Of a stretch of DNA of 64,000 nucleotides, positions 8,319 through 15,939 are shown one piece after another. The stretch is from SMWN01 sp965221455 (GTDB lineage Bacteria; Pseudomonadota; Gammaproteobacteria; Eutrophobiales; Eutrophobiaceae). The stretch is taken from positions 1,240,001 to 1,304,000 of the forward strand of contig OZ244890.1 in NCBI GenBank assembly GCA_965221455.1, written 5' to 3'. Every line of letters begins with the position of its first letter. The stretch's first letter is position 1. The notes beneath the pieces are model-generated. The model was not told the origin of the DNA and made no database searches. It was given only the letters and a program-made list of their open reading frames with translations. Position numbers and translations under genes: made by a program.

Positions 8319-10136
8319 ATGCATAATAGGTTTTACACAATACAAGCTCGTTTCGCAGGCACTGTGTCTTACGGTTTACTGGCTGTTGCGGTATTACTGT
8401 TCAGTGCCTGTACCATGACTCCGAATCAGGTTTTTGATCAATTGGAGGAAGTGAACACGGCGTCTGAACAGGTCCCGCAGACGCAGAAAGGTGAGCAGGT
8501 AAACGCAAGGGAGATAACGCAGAAGTCAGCACTGGTCCGCCCCGGGATGGAATTGACCGAAGATATTCTCTACAGGATATTGGTGGCCGAGATAGCTGGA
8601 CAGAGAAATCAGCTTGATATCTCGGTTAGCAATTATCTTGAGCTGGCATATTTAACCCGCGATCCGGAACTTGCTGGAAGAGCGACTCGTGTTGCTGTCT
8701 ACGCACGCGATGATACTGCTGCGAAAGAGGCGGCCCGGCTATGGATAGAAATTGATCCTGACAATTCTGATGCACATCAGGTTTTGGCGGTAATAGCGGT
8801 TAGGCAGGACGAGACGGATAAGGCGTTGGAGCATCTCGGGATTGTACTCAAATCGAGTGGACAGGGAACAAGCCTGAGTCAGCAACTCTGGATGGTCGCG
8901 AATCTTCTTGGTCGGGAAAAAGACAGGGTGAACGTTAAGGCGATACTGGAAGAGTTAATCGTCGGCGAGCGGGATAATCCGGATGTTTTATTTGCTTATG
9001 CGCAGGTTTTGACCCGATTAGCTGAACTCACCAGAGCGCGTGAAGTCCTTGAGCGAGTATTGTTGTTGATGCCTGAAAATGAAAACGCCGCCATGGCCTA
9101 TGTGGCGGTATTGAACCGGCAAGGTCATGAAAATGAAGCACTGTTGTGGTTGCAGAATCTATTAAGGGAAGACGAGGATAATTTTAATCTGCGTATTTTT
9201 TATGCTCGATTTTTAACTGATCTTGAACGTTTTGGAGATGCGCGAGAACAATTCGAAATACTCACCGCACAGGATCCGAAAAATTCTAATGTGTTGCTCT
9301 CTCTGGGTTTGTTATGTTTACAGCAAAACAAACTGGATGATGCTGAAAGTTATTTCATTCGCCTGTCTGAAACACAGGGTCATGCGGATGACGCAGGTTA
9401 TTATCTGGGAAGGATCGCCGAAGAAAAATCTGATTTTCAGAAAGCTGGAGACTGGTATCAGGGCGTATCAAGTGGCAATAATTATTTTGATGCGCAAATG
9501 CGTGTAGGCGTACTGTTGGGAAAGCAGAATAAACTTGAAGAGGCACGTACACATCTGTCCGGTATCAAAACGCGAAATGATCAGGAAATAAATATTTTGG
9601 TACAGGTGGAAGCGGAGATGTTGTCCAACGCCAGGCGCTATGAGGATGCGCTGGTGATTTATGATAAAGCGCTACAGGACGAGTATGATGCAGATTTGCT
9701 CTATTCCAGAGCGATGCTGGCTGAAAAAATGGATCGTCTGGATATATTGGAGAGAGATCTTCGGGCGATCCTTGCAGAAGATCCCAAAAACGCACGAGCA
9801 CTAAATGCCCTGGGTTATACACTTGCCGACAGGACGAGTCGTTATGATGAAGCCCATGAATATATCAGGCAGGCGCTGGAAATCAGTCCGAATGATTTTT
9901 ACATCCTGGACAGTATGGGTTGGGTTTTGTATCGACAAGGTCGTTTGGATGAAGCCATAGAATTTCTGGACAAGGCACTGGCGGCAAGAAATGATCCGGA
10001 AATTGCGGCACATCTTGGAGAAGTTCTTTGGGTTAGAGGCGATAAAGAAGCGGCACAAGAGGTGTGGGATACTGCGCTGGAGCAAACACCTGATGATGAT
10101 AGGTTACGCAAGGTAATCAATCGCCTTAATCCGTGA
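8319..10136 (+). CDS. Tetratricopeptide-repeat outer-membrane lipoprotein (PA4667-type)
   Basis: The protein starts with a lipoprotein signal ending in L-L-F-S-A-C, so Cys31 would be lipidated when read from the ATG at 8319. The remainder is helical TPR repeats to the end (about 605 residues), including clear units such as A-L-N-A-L-G-Y-T-L-A-D and D-S-M-G-W-V-L-Y-R-Q-G-R-L-D-E-A. TPR proteins are assembly platforms; the specific partner is unknown. A TTG at 8286 would add 11 residues, but neither start has a good ribosome site. It overlaps lolB by four bases (GTGA), so the two are probably translationally coupled. Same position as the TPR gene between hemA and lolB in Pseudomonas. Confidence 0.85.
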   Translation: MHNRFYTIQARFAGTVSYGLLAVAVLLFSACTMTPNQVFDQLEEVNTASEQVPQTQKGEQVNAREITQKSALVRPGMELTEDILYRILVAEIAGQRNQLDISVSNYLELAYLTRDPELAGRATRVAVYARDDTAAKEAARLWIEIDPDNSDAHQVLAVIAVRQDETDKALEHLGIVLKSSGQGTSLSQQLWMVANLLGREKDRVNVKAILEELIVGERDNPDVLFAYAQVLTRLAELTRAREVLERVLLLMPENENAAMAYVAVLNRQGHENEALLWLQNLLREDEDNFNLRIFYARFLTDLERFGDAREQFEILTAQDPKNSNVLLSLGLLCLQQNKLDDAESYFIRLSETQGHADDAGYYLGRIAEEKSDFQKAGDWYQGVSSGNNYFDAQMRVGVLLGKQNKLEEARTHLSGIKTRNDQEINILVQVEAEMLSNARRYEDALVIYDKALQDEYDADLLYSRAMLAEKMDRLDILERDLRAILAEDPKNARALNALGYTLADRTSRYDEAHEYIRQALEISPNDFYILDSMGWVLYRQGRLDEAIEFLDKALAARNDPEIAAHLGEVLWVRGDKEAAQEVWDTALEQTPDDDRLRKVINRLNP

Positions 10137-10720
10137 AAAAAAAGTATTGTTTAATTCTGCTGGTATTTCTTGTCGGCTGTTCTGAAATTGCCTTTCGCCC
10201 GCAAAGTGAAAACGATATTGTGCAACAAAATCAGCGTGAGAAGGTGAAGCATTGGAAATTGTATGGCCGACTTTCTGTTACCGGCGAAAAAGAAAACGGC
10301 ACAGTGACATTTCACTGGACACAGGACGATCAGCACTATCTGATGCGTTTTATCCCACCATTGGGGCAGGGAGCCTATGTGCTGAGAGGAGGAGACGATG
10401 GTGTCTATTTGTTCACTCCCCAAAATGAAATATTACATGCGGATGACGCTGCGGGTTTGTTGAGTCAGTCAGTCGGTTGGCATGTTCCCATGAGCGGTTT
10501 CAGATACTGGGTTCGGGGCTTGCCTGAGCCAGGGACGCAGATAAGCAATCGGCAATTCGATAAACATGGACGAGTTTCGCAGATGCAACAAGATGACTGG
10601 CAAATCAGTATTAAACGTTATACGGATGTAGATGGTGTTGCTCTACCGGACAAGATCTTCATGCACAGTGATCATTGCAAACTAAAGTTAATCATCCAGG
10701 CCTGGGATGTGAAGCCATGA
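10133..10720 (+). CDS. lolB: Outer-membrane lipoprotein receptor LolB
   Basis: LolB takes mature lipoproteins from the periplasmic carrier LolA and inserts them into the outer membrane. The 195-residue protein begins with a lipoprotein signal, M-K-K-K followed by a hydrophobic stretch and L-V-G-C (Cys16). The mature part matches the single-domain LolB beta fold (W-x-L-x-G-R-L near the start). It uses a GTG start inside the stop of the TPR gene, and its own TGA overlaps the ATG of ispE, so all three are likely translationally coupled. Confidence 0.92.
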   Translation: MKKKYCLILLVFLVGCSEIAFRPQSENDIVQQNQREKVKHWKLYGRLSVTGEKENGTVTFHWTQDDQHYLMRFIPPLGQGAYVLRGGDDGVYLFTPQNEILHADDAAGLLSQSVGWHVPMSGFRYWVRGLPEPGTQISNRQFDKHGRVSQMQQDDWQISIKRYTDVDGVALPDKIFMHSDHCKLKLIIQAWDVKP

Positions 10721-11595
10721 CTGGTTGTGGCGGGACAAGTCGTCTTTGGCCCGCTCCCGCAAAACTGAATTTAATACTTCATGTCACAGGACAGCGAGAT
10801 GATGGTTATCATCTGTTACAAACCGTTTTTCAGTTTATTGACTTGAGCGATTCACTGGATTTTGAAATCCGGGACGACGGAATAATTTCCTGTCAGTCGA
10901 ATTGGGATGAAGTTGTCGAAGCGGATAATTTGATTATCCGTGCAGCGAGAGCCTTGCAGCAAGAAGCGGGTATACGTTCAGGTGCGGATATTGGCCTGGA
11001 GAAAAGACTCCCTGCAGGCGCAGGCCTTGGTGGTGGAAGTTCGGATGCAGCAACAACGCTGGTTGCATTGAATCATCTTTGGGGGCTTGAATTCAGTGCC
11101 GACAAATTGGCCGCTATTGGCTTGCAACTTGGTGCCGATGTCCCTGTTTTTGTACGTGGTCAGGCGGCATGGGCGGAAGGTGTCGGAGAGCAATTAACGC
11201 CGATTGAACTTCAGGAACCCTGGTATCTTGTTGTGAAGCCGGATTGTCGTGTCGTGACGACGGAAGTATTTGATTCTCCTGATTTGACACGCAATACGCC
11301 TGCTATCAGAATATGCGACTTTCAGGGGAATGGCGGTCACAACGATTGTGAGTCTGTGGTGAAAGGGTTGTATCAGGAAGTCACGGAAGCACTCGATTGG
11401 TTGGGCCAATTTGCAGTAGCCAAAATGACTGGTACAGGAGCCTGTGTTTTCGCTGGCTTTGATAAGCAGCAGCAGGCGGAATCTGTTTATGACAGGTTGC
11501 CTTGGGGGTGGGAAGGATTCGTGGCTAAAGGGTTGAATCGTTCACCTCTGCAAACACGTCTTGAACAAGAAAACACGGTGCGGGAAAAACGTTAA
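10717..11595 (+). CDS. ispE: 4-diphosphocytidyl-2-C-methyl-D-erythritol kinase
   Basis: IspE phosphorylates CDP-methylerythritol with ATP in the non-mevalonate isoprenoid pathway. The GHMP-kinase features are clear: P-A-P-A-K-L-N (12-18) for the substrate site and the glycine-rich ATP loop L-P-A-G-A-G-L-G-G-G-S-S-D (98-110), then a C-terminal G-T-G-A-C-V-F loop. I choose the ATG at 10717, which overlaps the lolB stop, over the upstream TTG at 10675, which would place 14 non-conserved residues before the usual N-terminus. The product is 292 residues. Confidence 0.94.
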   Translation: MTGCGGTSRLWPAPAKLNLILHVTGQRDDGYHLLQTVFQFIDLSDSLDFEIRDDGIISCQSNWDEVVEADNLIIRAARALQQEAGIRSGADIGLEKRLPAGAGLGGGSSDAATTLVALNHLWGLEFSADKLAAIGLQLGADVPVFVRGQAAWAEGVGEQLTPIELQEPWYLVVKPDCRVVTTEVFDSPDLTRNTPAIRICDFQGNGGHNDCESVVKGLYQEVTEALDWLGQFAVAKMTGTGACVFAGFDKQQQAESVYDRLPWGWEGFVAKGLNRSPLQTRLEQENTVREKR

Positions 11596-11641
11596 GATAA
11601 CTACTGTTGACTGGGTATGAATGTGAGCGGTAAAAGACTTT

Positions 11642-11717
11642 TGGGGCGTGGCCAAGCGGTTAAGGCACTGGGTTTTGATCCCAGCATTCCCAGGTTCAAA
11701 TCCTGGCGCCCCAGCCA
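11642..11717 (+). tRNA. tRNA-Gln (TTG anticodon)
   Basis: The cloverleaf folds with a 7-bp acceptor stem TGGGGCG/CGCCCCA, anticodon stem CTGGG/CCCAG around the loop TTTTGAT (anticodon TTG), and T arm CCAGG-TTCAAAT-CCTGG. The discriminator G and an encoded CCA end at 11717. It reads CAA glutamine codons. It lies between ispE and prs, where Pseudomonas also has a tRNA-Gln. Confidence 0.97.
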
Positions 11718-11745
11718 TTTTTATTGACCACTATTTGAGGTTGTT

Positions 11746-12699
11746 ATGCCATTAACCAATGTGATGGTATTTGCGGGGAATGCTTGTCCCGGACTGGCAG
11801 TGGATATCGCCGCGTATTTGAATTTGCCATTGGGCAAGATAAATGTAGGCCGGTTCAGCGATGGTGAAGTCGCGGTTGAGATTGGAGAAAATGTCCGCGG
11901 CAGAGACGTTTATATTATACAGTCTGTCTGTTCACCAGCGAATGACAATTTGATGGAGTTAATGGTCATGGCCGACGCGGTGCATCGCGCATCCGCAGCA
12001 CGTATTACTGCCGTGATTCCTTATATGGGTTATGCACGCCAGGATCGCAGGAGCCGTTCGGCGCGTGTTCCGATAACTGCGAAAGTCGTTGCTAACATGA
12101 TCGCCTCAGTCAAGGTCGATGGCGTATTAACAGTTGACTTGCATGCCGACCAGATTCAGGGTTTTTTTGATATGCCTCTCGATAATGTTTATGCCTCGCC
12201 TGTGTTGCTGGGCGATATCTGGAAACGCAAATACCCTAATCTGGTGGTGGTATCTCCTGATGTTGGCGGAGTGGTTCGTGCACGAGCCCTGGCGAAACGA
12301 CTGGATGACACTGACTTGGCCATCATTGACAAAAGACGTCCAAACCCTAATGAATCCGAAGTCATGAATATCATTGGTGATGTTGACGGTCGTGAATGCG
12401 TTATGGTTGATGATCTGGTGGACACTGCGGGGACCTTGTGTAATGCGGCGAGTGCACTGAAAAAACATGGTGCCAGTAAAGTCGTTGCTTACTGTACACA
12501 TCCGGTTCTTTCCGGTAATGCGATAAAAAATATCGAGAACTCAGAGCTGGATGAAGTGGTTGTGACGGATACGATTCCCCTAAGAGCGGATGCGGCGATT
12601 TGCGATCACATTCGACAACTCAGCGTTGCAACAATGCTGGCGGAAAGTGTCAGGCGTGTGAGCGAAAGTGAGTCACTGAGCAGCATGTTTGTTGATTAA
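11746..12699 (+). CDS. prs: Ribose-phosphate pyrophosphokinase
   Basis: Prs makes PRPP from ribose 5-phosphate and ATP, feeding purine, pyrimidine, NAD, histidine and tryptophan synthesis; trpD at 21125 is a PRPP consumer. The 317-residue protein has the D-L-H-A-D-Q-I-Q-G-F-F segment, the Y-A-R-Q-D-R flexible-loop region and the PRPP-binding motif V-D-D-L-V-D-T-A-G-T near 225. It starts 28 bp after the tRNA. Confidence 0.96.
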   Translation: MPLTNVMVFAGNACPGLAVDIAAYLNLPLGKINVGRFSDGEVAVEIGENVRGRDVYIIQSVCSPANDNLMELMVMADAVHRASAARITAVIPYMGYARQDRRSRSARVPITAKVVANMIASVKVDGVLTVDLHADQIQGFFDMPLDNVYASPVLLGDIWKRKYPNLVVVSPDVGGVVRARALAKRLDDTDLAIIDKRRPNPNESEVMNIIGDVDGRECVMVDDLVDTAGTLCNAASALKKHGASKVVAYCTHPVLSGNAIKNIENSELDEVVVTDTIPLRADAAICDHIRQLSVATMLAESVRRVSESESLSSMFVD

Positions 12700-12739
12700 T
12701 TGGCTGTGCGTTTCTACCCTCTTGAGATCTACGTAGATA

Positions 12740-12767
12740 TTGAATATCACTGATTTCTCTATATACT
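12740..12767 (+). promoter_or_regulatory. Candidate sigma70 promoter for rplY
   Basis: TTGAAT (12740-12745) and TATACT (12762-12767) are separated by 16 bp, close to the sigma70 consensus. Transcription would start near 12774, at the base of the hairpin at 12775-12807, leaving a leader of about 135 nt before rplY. Confidence 0.55.
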
Positions 12768-12774
12768 GCGCTGT

Positions 12775-12807
12775 CCGCAAAATCCGGATTATTCCGGGTT
12801 TTTGCGG
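12775..12807 (+). promoter_or_regulatory. Hairpin in the prs-rplY gap
   Basis: CCGCAAAATCCGG is followed after a short loop by CCGGGTTTTTGCGG, giving a stem with one bulge. It could be the prs terminator read from upstream, although a proper trailing T-run is absent, or a 5' leader structure in the rplY transcript. Confidence 0.45.
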
Positions 12808-12909
12808 TGTGCTGTCGGCTGAGTTCTGCCATTCTAGTAAGCATTTATGTTGTATTTTGGTCGCAAAATATGATTTGTTATTCACTGATAAGGTGCAGGA
12901 GCGGTATTA

Positions 12910-13563
12910 ATGGAGTCATTTGAACTAATTGCTGAACCTCGTGAGGATGTGGGTAAAGGTGCGAGCCGCCGCCTGCGTCGTGAAGGTAAAATTCCGGCTG
13001 TTGTTTACGGGGCCGCGAAAGCGGCTGCGTCGATCATGATCAGTCATAACGAAATTTTTCATCATCTTGAGAACGAGGCTTTTTATTCTCACGTTCTGAC
13101 ATTGCAGGTGGGTAACGTGAAAGAGAAAGTCGTGCTAAAGGACTTGCAACGTCATCCGTACAGACCGGCGGTGCTGCATATGGATTTACTGCGTGTCAAT
13201 GAAAATGAGAAATTAACCATGCGTGTACCGTTGCATTTTATCAATGAAATTACTTGTGTTGGTGTCAAAACGGGCGGTGTTATCAGTCATGTGATGAACG
13301 AACTGGAAATTAGTTGTTTACCGAAAGATTTACCTGAATATATTGAGGTTGACATGGCCGAGATTAATCTTGGTGAGGGTGCGCATCTTGTCGATCTTGA
13401 GATGCCCAAGGGTGTTGAAATTGTCGCTCTGATGCACGGTGGTGATGCCGGTCAGATAATTGCAACTGTCCATTTGCCCAAGGTGGCGAAAGAGGTTGAA
13501 GACAGTGTTGCAGAAGCTGATGCAGCAGAAAACCCTGATGAAGGTGCTGATGCAGGCGAGTAG
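12910..13563 (+). CDS. rplY: 50S ribosomal protein L25 (CTC form)
   Basis: The 217-residue protein has the N-terminal 5S-rRNA-binding L25 domain (K-G-A-S-R-R-L-R-R-E-G-K-I-P-A-V-V-Y-G), the C-terminal TL5/CTC beta domain, and a glutamate- and aspartate-rich tail of about 20 residues. It binds 5S rRNA in the large subunit. It is the long, general-stress-protein-like form rather than the short E. coli form. The prs-rplY-pth-ychF order is widely conserved. Confidence 0.95.
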   Translation: MESFELIAEPREDVGKGASRRLRREGKIPAVVYGAAKAAASIMISHNEIFHHLENEAFYSHVLTLQVGNVKEKVVLKDLQRHPYRPAVLHMDLLRVNENEKLTMRVPLHFINEITCVGVKTGGVISHVMNELEISCLPKDLPEYIEVDMAEINLGEGAHLVDLEMPKGVEIVALMHGGDAGQIIATVHLPKVAKEVEDSVAEADAAENPDEGADAGE

Positions 13564-13592
13564 TTCTTCTGTCAGGACACTTTCGTTTTAGG

Positions 13593-13608
13593 GGCACGCC
13601 TTCGTGCC
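13593..13608 (+). promoter_or_regulatory. Hairpin covering the pth start codon
   Basis: GGCACG-CCTT-CGTGCC is a perfect 6-bp stem with a 4-base loop, and the GTG start (13604-13606) lies in its 3' arm. It could limit translation initiation of pth. Confidence 0.4.
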
Positions 13609-14197
13609 ATCAGTATTTAAATTAATCGTGGGCTTGGGTAATCCGGATTTTGAACATTCCAGGACCCGGCACAACGCCGGGTTTTGGTTCCTTGATTCTC
13701 TTGCAAAAAAAAATTCCCTTACTTTCAAATCTGAACCCGGATACAGTGCTGAAGTTTGTCGAGTACAAACAACAGAAATGGATTGTTGGCTTTGTAAACC
13801 CATGACCTTTATGAACAGGAGTGGGTTCTCAGTTCAGGCGATGGCCAGCTTTTATAAGTTTTCTATCGAGGAAATTCTGATTGTTCATGATGAACTTGAT
13901 CTCAATGCGGGGGTTGTCCGCCTGAAAAATGGCGGTGGTCACGGTGGTCATAACGGACTCAGGGATATCATTGACCGGATGGGAGATAAATCGTTTGTGC
14001 GATTACGCATTGGCATCGGTCATCCCGGCAGTCAGGATAAAGTAACGCCTTATGTACTGGGGAAACCGAGTAAGGAAGATTTGCAATTAATCGAGATTGC
14101 GATTCAAGAATCAGTGGATGTTATGCCTTTGATACTGAAGGGTGAGATACAGAAAGCAATGAATGCTTTACATCAGAGAAGTGGCAATAAGGGATAA
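13604..14197 (+). CDS. pth: Peptidyl-tRNA hydrolase
   Basis: Pth releases peptides from tRNAs that drop off the ribosome. Catalytic residues are visible: H23 in R-H-N-A-G-F, N71 in F-M-N-R-S-G, and D96 in H-D-E-L-D. The G-G-G-H-G-G-H-N-G-L segment is intact and the length (197) is normal. The start is GTG at 13604, lying in a small hairpin (13593-13608). An ATG at 14163 inside the 3' end is in frame with ychF but is not its start. Confidence 0.95.
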   Translation: MPSVFKLIVGLGNPDFEHSRTRHNAGFWFLDSLAKKNSLTFKSEPGYSAEVCRVQTTEMDCWLCKPMTFMNRSGFSVQAMASFYKFSIEEILIVHDELDLNAGVVRLKNGGGHGGHNGLRDIIDRMGDKSFVRLRIGIGHPGSQDKVTPYVLGKPSKEDLQLIEIAIQESVDVMPLILKGEIQKAMNALHQRSGNKG

Positions 14198-14213
14198 ACC
14201 AAAGAATAATATT

Positions 14214-15305
14214 ATGGGTTTCAAATGTGGCATTGTGGGTCTCCCCAATGTAGGTAAATCAACCTTGTTTAATGCGCTGACAAATTCAGGCATCAACGCC
14301 GAGAACTATCCTTTTTGTACAATTGATCCAAACATGGGTGTCGTGCCGGTATCTGATCATAGACTGGATCGCCTGGCCGAGATCGTTTCTCCCCAGCGAG
14401 TCTTACCGGCAACAATGGAATTTGTTGATATCGCCGGTTTGGTTGCAGGGGCATCAAAAGGGGAAGGTTTGGGCAATAAATTTCTGGCACACATTCGTGA
14501 AACACATGCGGTGGCTCAAGTGGTGCGTTGTTTTGATGATGATAATATTATTCATGTTTCCGGCAAAGTGGATCCGTTGGCAGATATTGAAGTTATCAAT
14601 ACCGAGTTATGTTTAGCGGATCTGGAAAGTCTGGTTCGTGCTTTGCAAAAAGTATCCAGGATTGCCAAGGGTGGAGATAAAGTTGCACGTAGACATGAGC
14701 TCCTGTTTGAAAAAGTCATGGCTCACGTAGATCAAGGCAATCCGGTACGTTCCATGACCTTGAACGCGCAAGACGTTGAAGATTTATATCCACTGCATTT
14801 ACTGACACAAAAACCTGTACTCTATATTGCAAATATTGAAGATGAAGGCGTGAACAGTAATCCATGGATTGAAAAACTTGTAGCACTCGCAGCAACAGAA
14901 GATGCAGAAGTGATTCCTGTCTGTGCTGCAATAGAATCCGAGATTGCTGAACTGGATGATGGTTCAAGGTTGGAATTCCTGAGGGAGATCGGCCTTGAAG
15001 AGCCAGGTCTTAATCGAATCATTCGCACGGGCTACGCGCTCTTGAATCTGCATAATTATTTCACGGCAGGAGAAAAGGAAGTGCGGGCCTGGACCGTGCA
15101 TAAAGGTGACTCGGCCCCGCGAGCGGCAGCCGCGATTCATACTGATTTTGAAAAAGGTTTTATAAGAGCAGAAGTGATTGCCTATGATGATTTTATTCAG
15201 TATCAAGGGGAACAGGGCGCGAAGGATGCCGGGAAGTGGCGGCTGGAAGGCAAGGAATATATTGTGCATGACGGCGATGTGATACATTTCCGTTTCAATG
15301 TTTAG
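14214..15305 (+). CDS. ychF: Redox-regulated Obg-family GTPase/ATPase YchF
   Basis: From the ATG at 14214 the product is 363 residues, the usual length for the family, and begins M-G-F-K-C-G-I-V-G-L-P-N-V-G-K-S-T. Walker A is G-L-P-N-V-G-K-S-T and the protein ends with the TGS domain (A-W-T-V-H-K-G ... V-I-H-F-R-F). YchF binds ATP in preference to GTP, associates with ribosomes and affects oxidative-stress responses. The longer reading from 14163 overlaps pth and adds 17 non-family residues, so I reject it. Confidence 0.95.
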   Translation: MGFKCGIVGLPNVGKSTLFNALTNSGINAENYPFCTIDPNMGVVPVSDHRLDRLAEIVSPQRVLPATMEFVDIAGLVAGASKGEGLGNKFLAHIRETHAVAQVVRCFDDDNIIHVSGKVDPLADIEVINTELCLADLESLVRALQKVSRIAKGGDKVARRHELLFEKVMAHVDQGNPVRSMTLNAQDVEDLYPLHLLTQKPVLYIANIEDEGVNSNPWIEKLVALAATEDAEVIPVCAAIESEIAELDDGSRLEFLREIGLEEPGLNRIIRTGYALLNLHNYFTAGEKEVRAWTVHKGDSAPRAAAAIHTDFEKGFIRAEVIAYDDFIQYQGEQGAKDAGKWRLEGKEYIVHDGDVIHFRFNV

Positions 15306-15627
15306 GGAATGTCCGAATAACCGATCCTTGCAAGTAATGACAGTCTCAATCGGATTGGAGGTTTCGAGCCCGCCGTTATAGTATTTTCAGCTGATGCTTC
15401 GAGCATTGAGTGCCTTTCAAAGCTAATAAATGATCAGCAATAGTATTCATCCAGACAGCAAAAAGTGCCGCTCCTCATTCTTCGTCGCTCTGCTTTTTAC
15501 TGCCAGTGATGTGAAGCGTTGGACCCGACATCCAGGAGATGCATCACGCCGACGATGCTAAAATCGCTACCGCTTACTGAAGCAAATCCAGGGAAGCTCT
15601 GAAACCGACAATAAAGTATTACTTAAC

Positions 15628-15646
15628 ATTTGCATCATATGCAAAT
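15628..15646. promoter_or_regulatory. Perfect palindrome, possible operator
   Basis: ATTTGCAT-CAT-ATGCAAAT is an 8-bp perfect inverted repeat with a 3-bp spacer, about 295 bp upstream of katG. Its shape suits a dimeric regulator; I do not recognise which one. Confidence 0.35.
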
Positions 15647-15842
15647 TTATTGAGGAGTGACGATTACCGGGAAAGCAGACACTTTTGGCTAATTTATTAA
15701 CAGCACGCTGTACCATTTGAAATGGTTCTAAACAACCATTTTCATGTTAATTTCACAACCAGAGTTGTGCATAAATTTGTGTAGCAGGCATGCATGAGTT
15801 GCTTTGCTGTCTCAGCGTACTAACCCTAACTATTTGTTATTA

Positions 15843-15863
15843 AAATTATTGTTATGATAATTT
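15843..15863. promoter_or_regulatory. Fur/PerR-like inverted repeat in the katG promoter region
   Basis: AAATTAT-TGTTATG-ATAATTT has 7-bp perfect arms and a 7-bp spacer. AT-rich ATTAT/ATAAT half-sites are typical of the Fur/PerR superfamily, which often controls catalase-peroxidases. It lies about 80 bp before the katG start. Confidence 0.35.
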
Positions 15864-15939
15864 AGACTCATTCCAGGTATTGGCATGATTTCTGCGGATT
15901 CATTAATCGTATCTAAAAATTAAGGAAGAGGTATTAACA

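Larger units (their letters stand above)
15306..15939. other. Gene-free stretch upstream of katG
   Basis: About 630 bp without a gene, becoming AT-rich towards katG. It contains three palindromes: 15628-15646, 15713-15725 (CCATTT-G-AAATGG) and 15843-15863. No mobile-element remnant was recognised. Confidence 0.6.

Noticed and set aside
10675..10716. TTG start giving a longer IspE
   Set aside because: The ATG at 10717 overlaps the lolB stop and gives the normal family N-terminus.
14163..14213. Upstream ATG for YchF
   Set aside because: Overlaps pth and adds residues not found in the family; 14214 gives the standard 363-residue protein.
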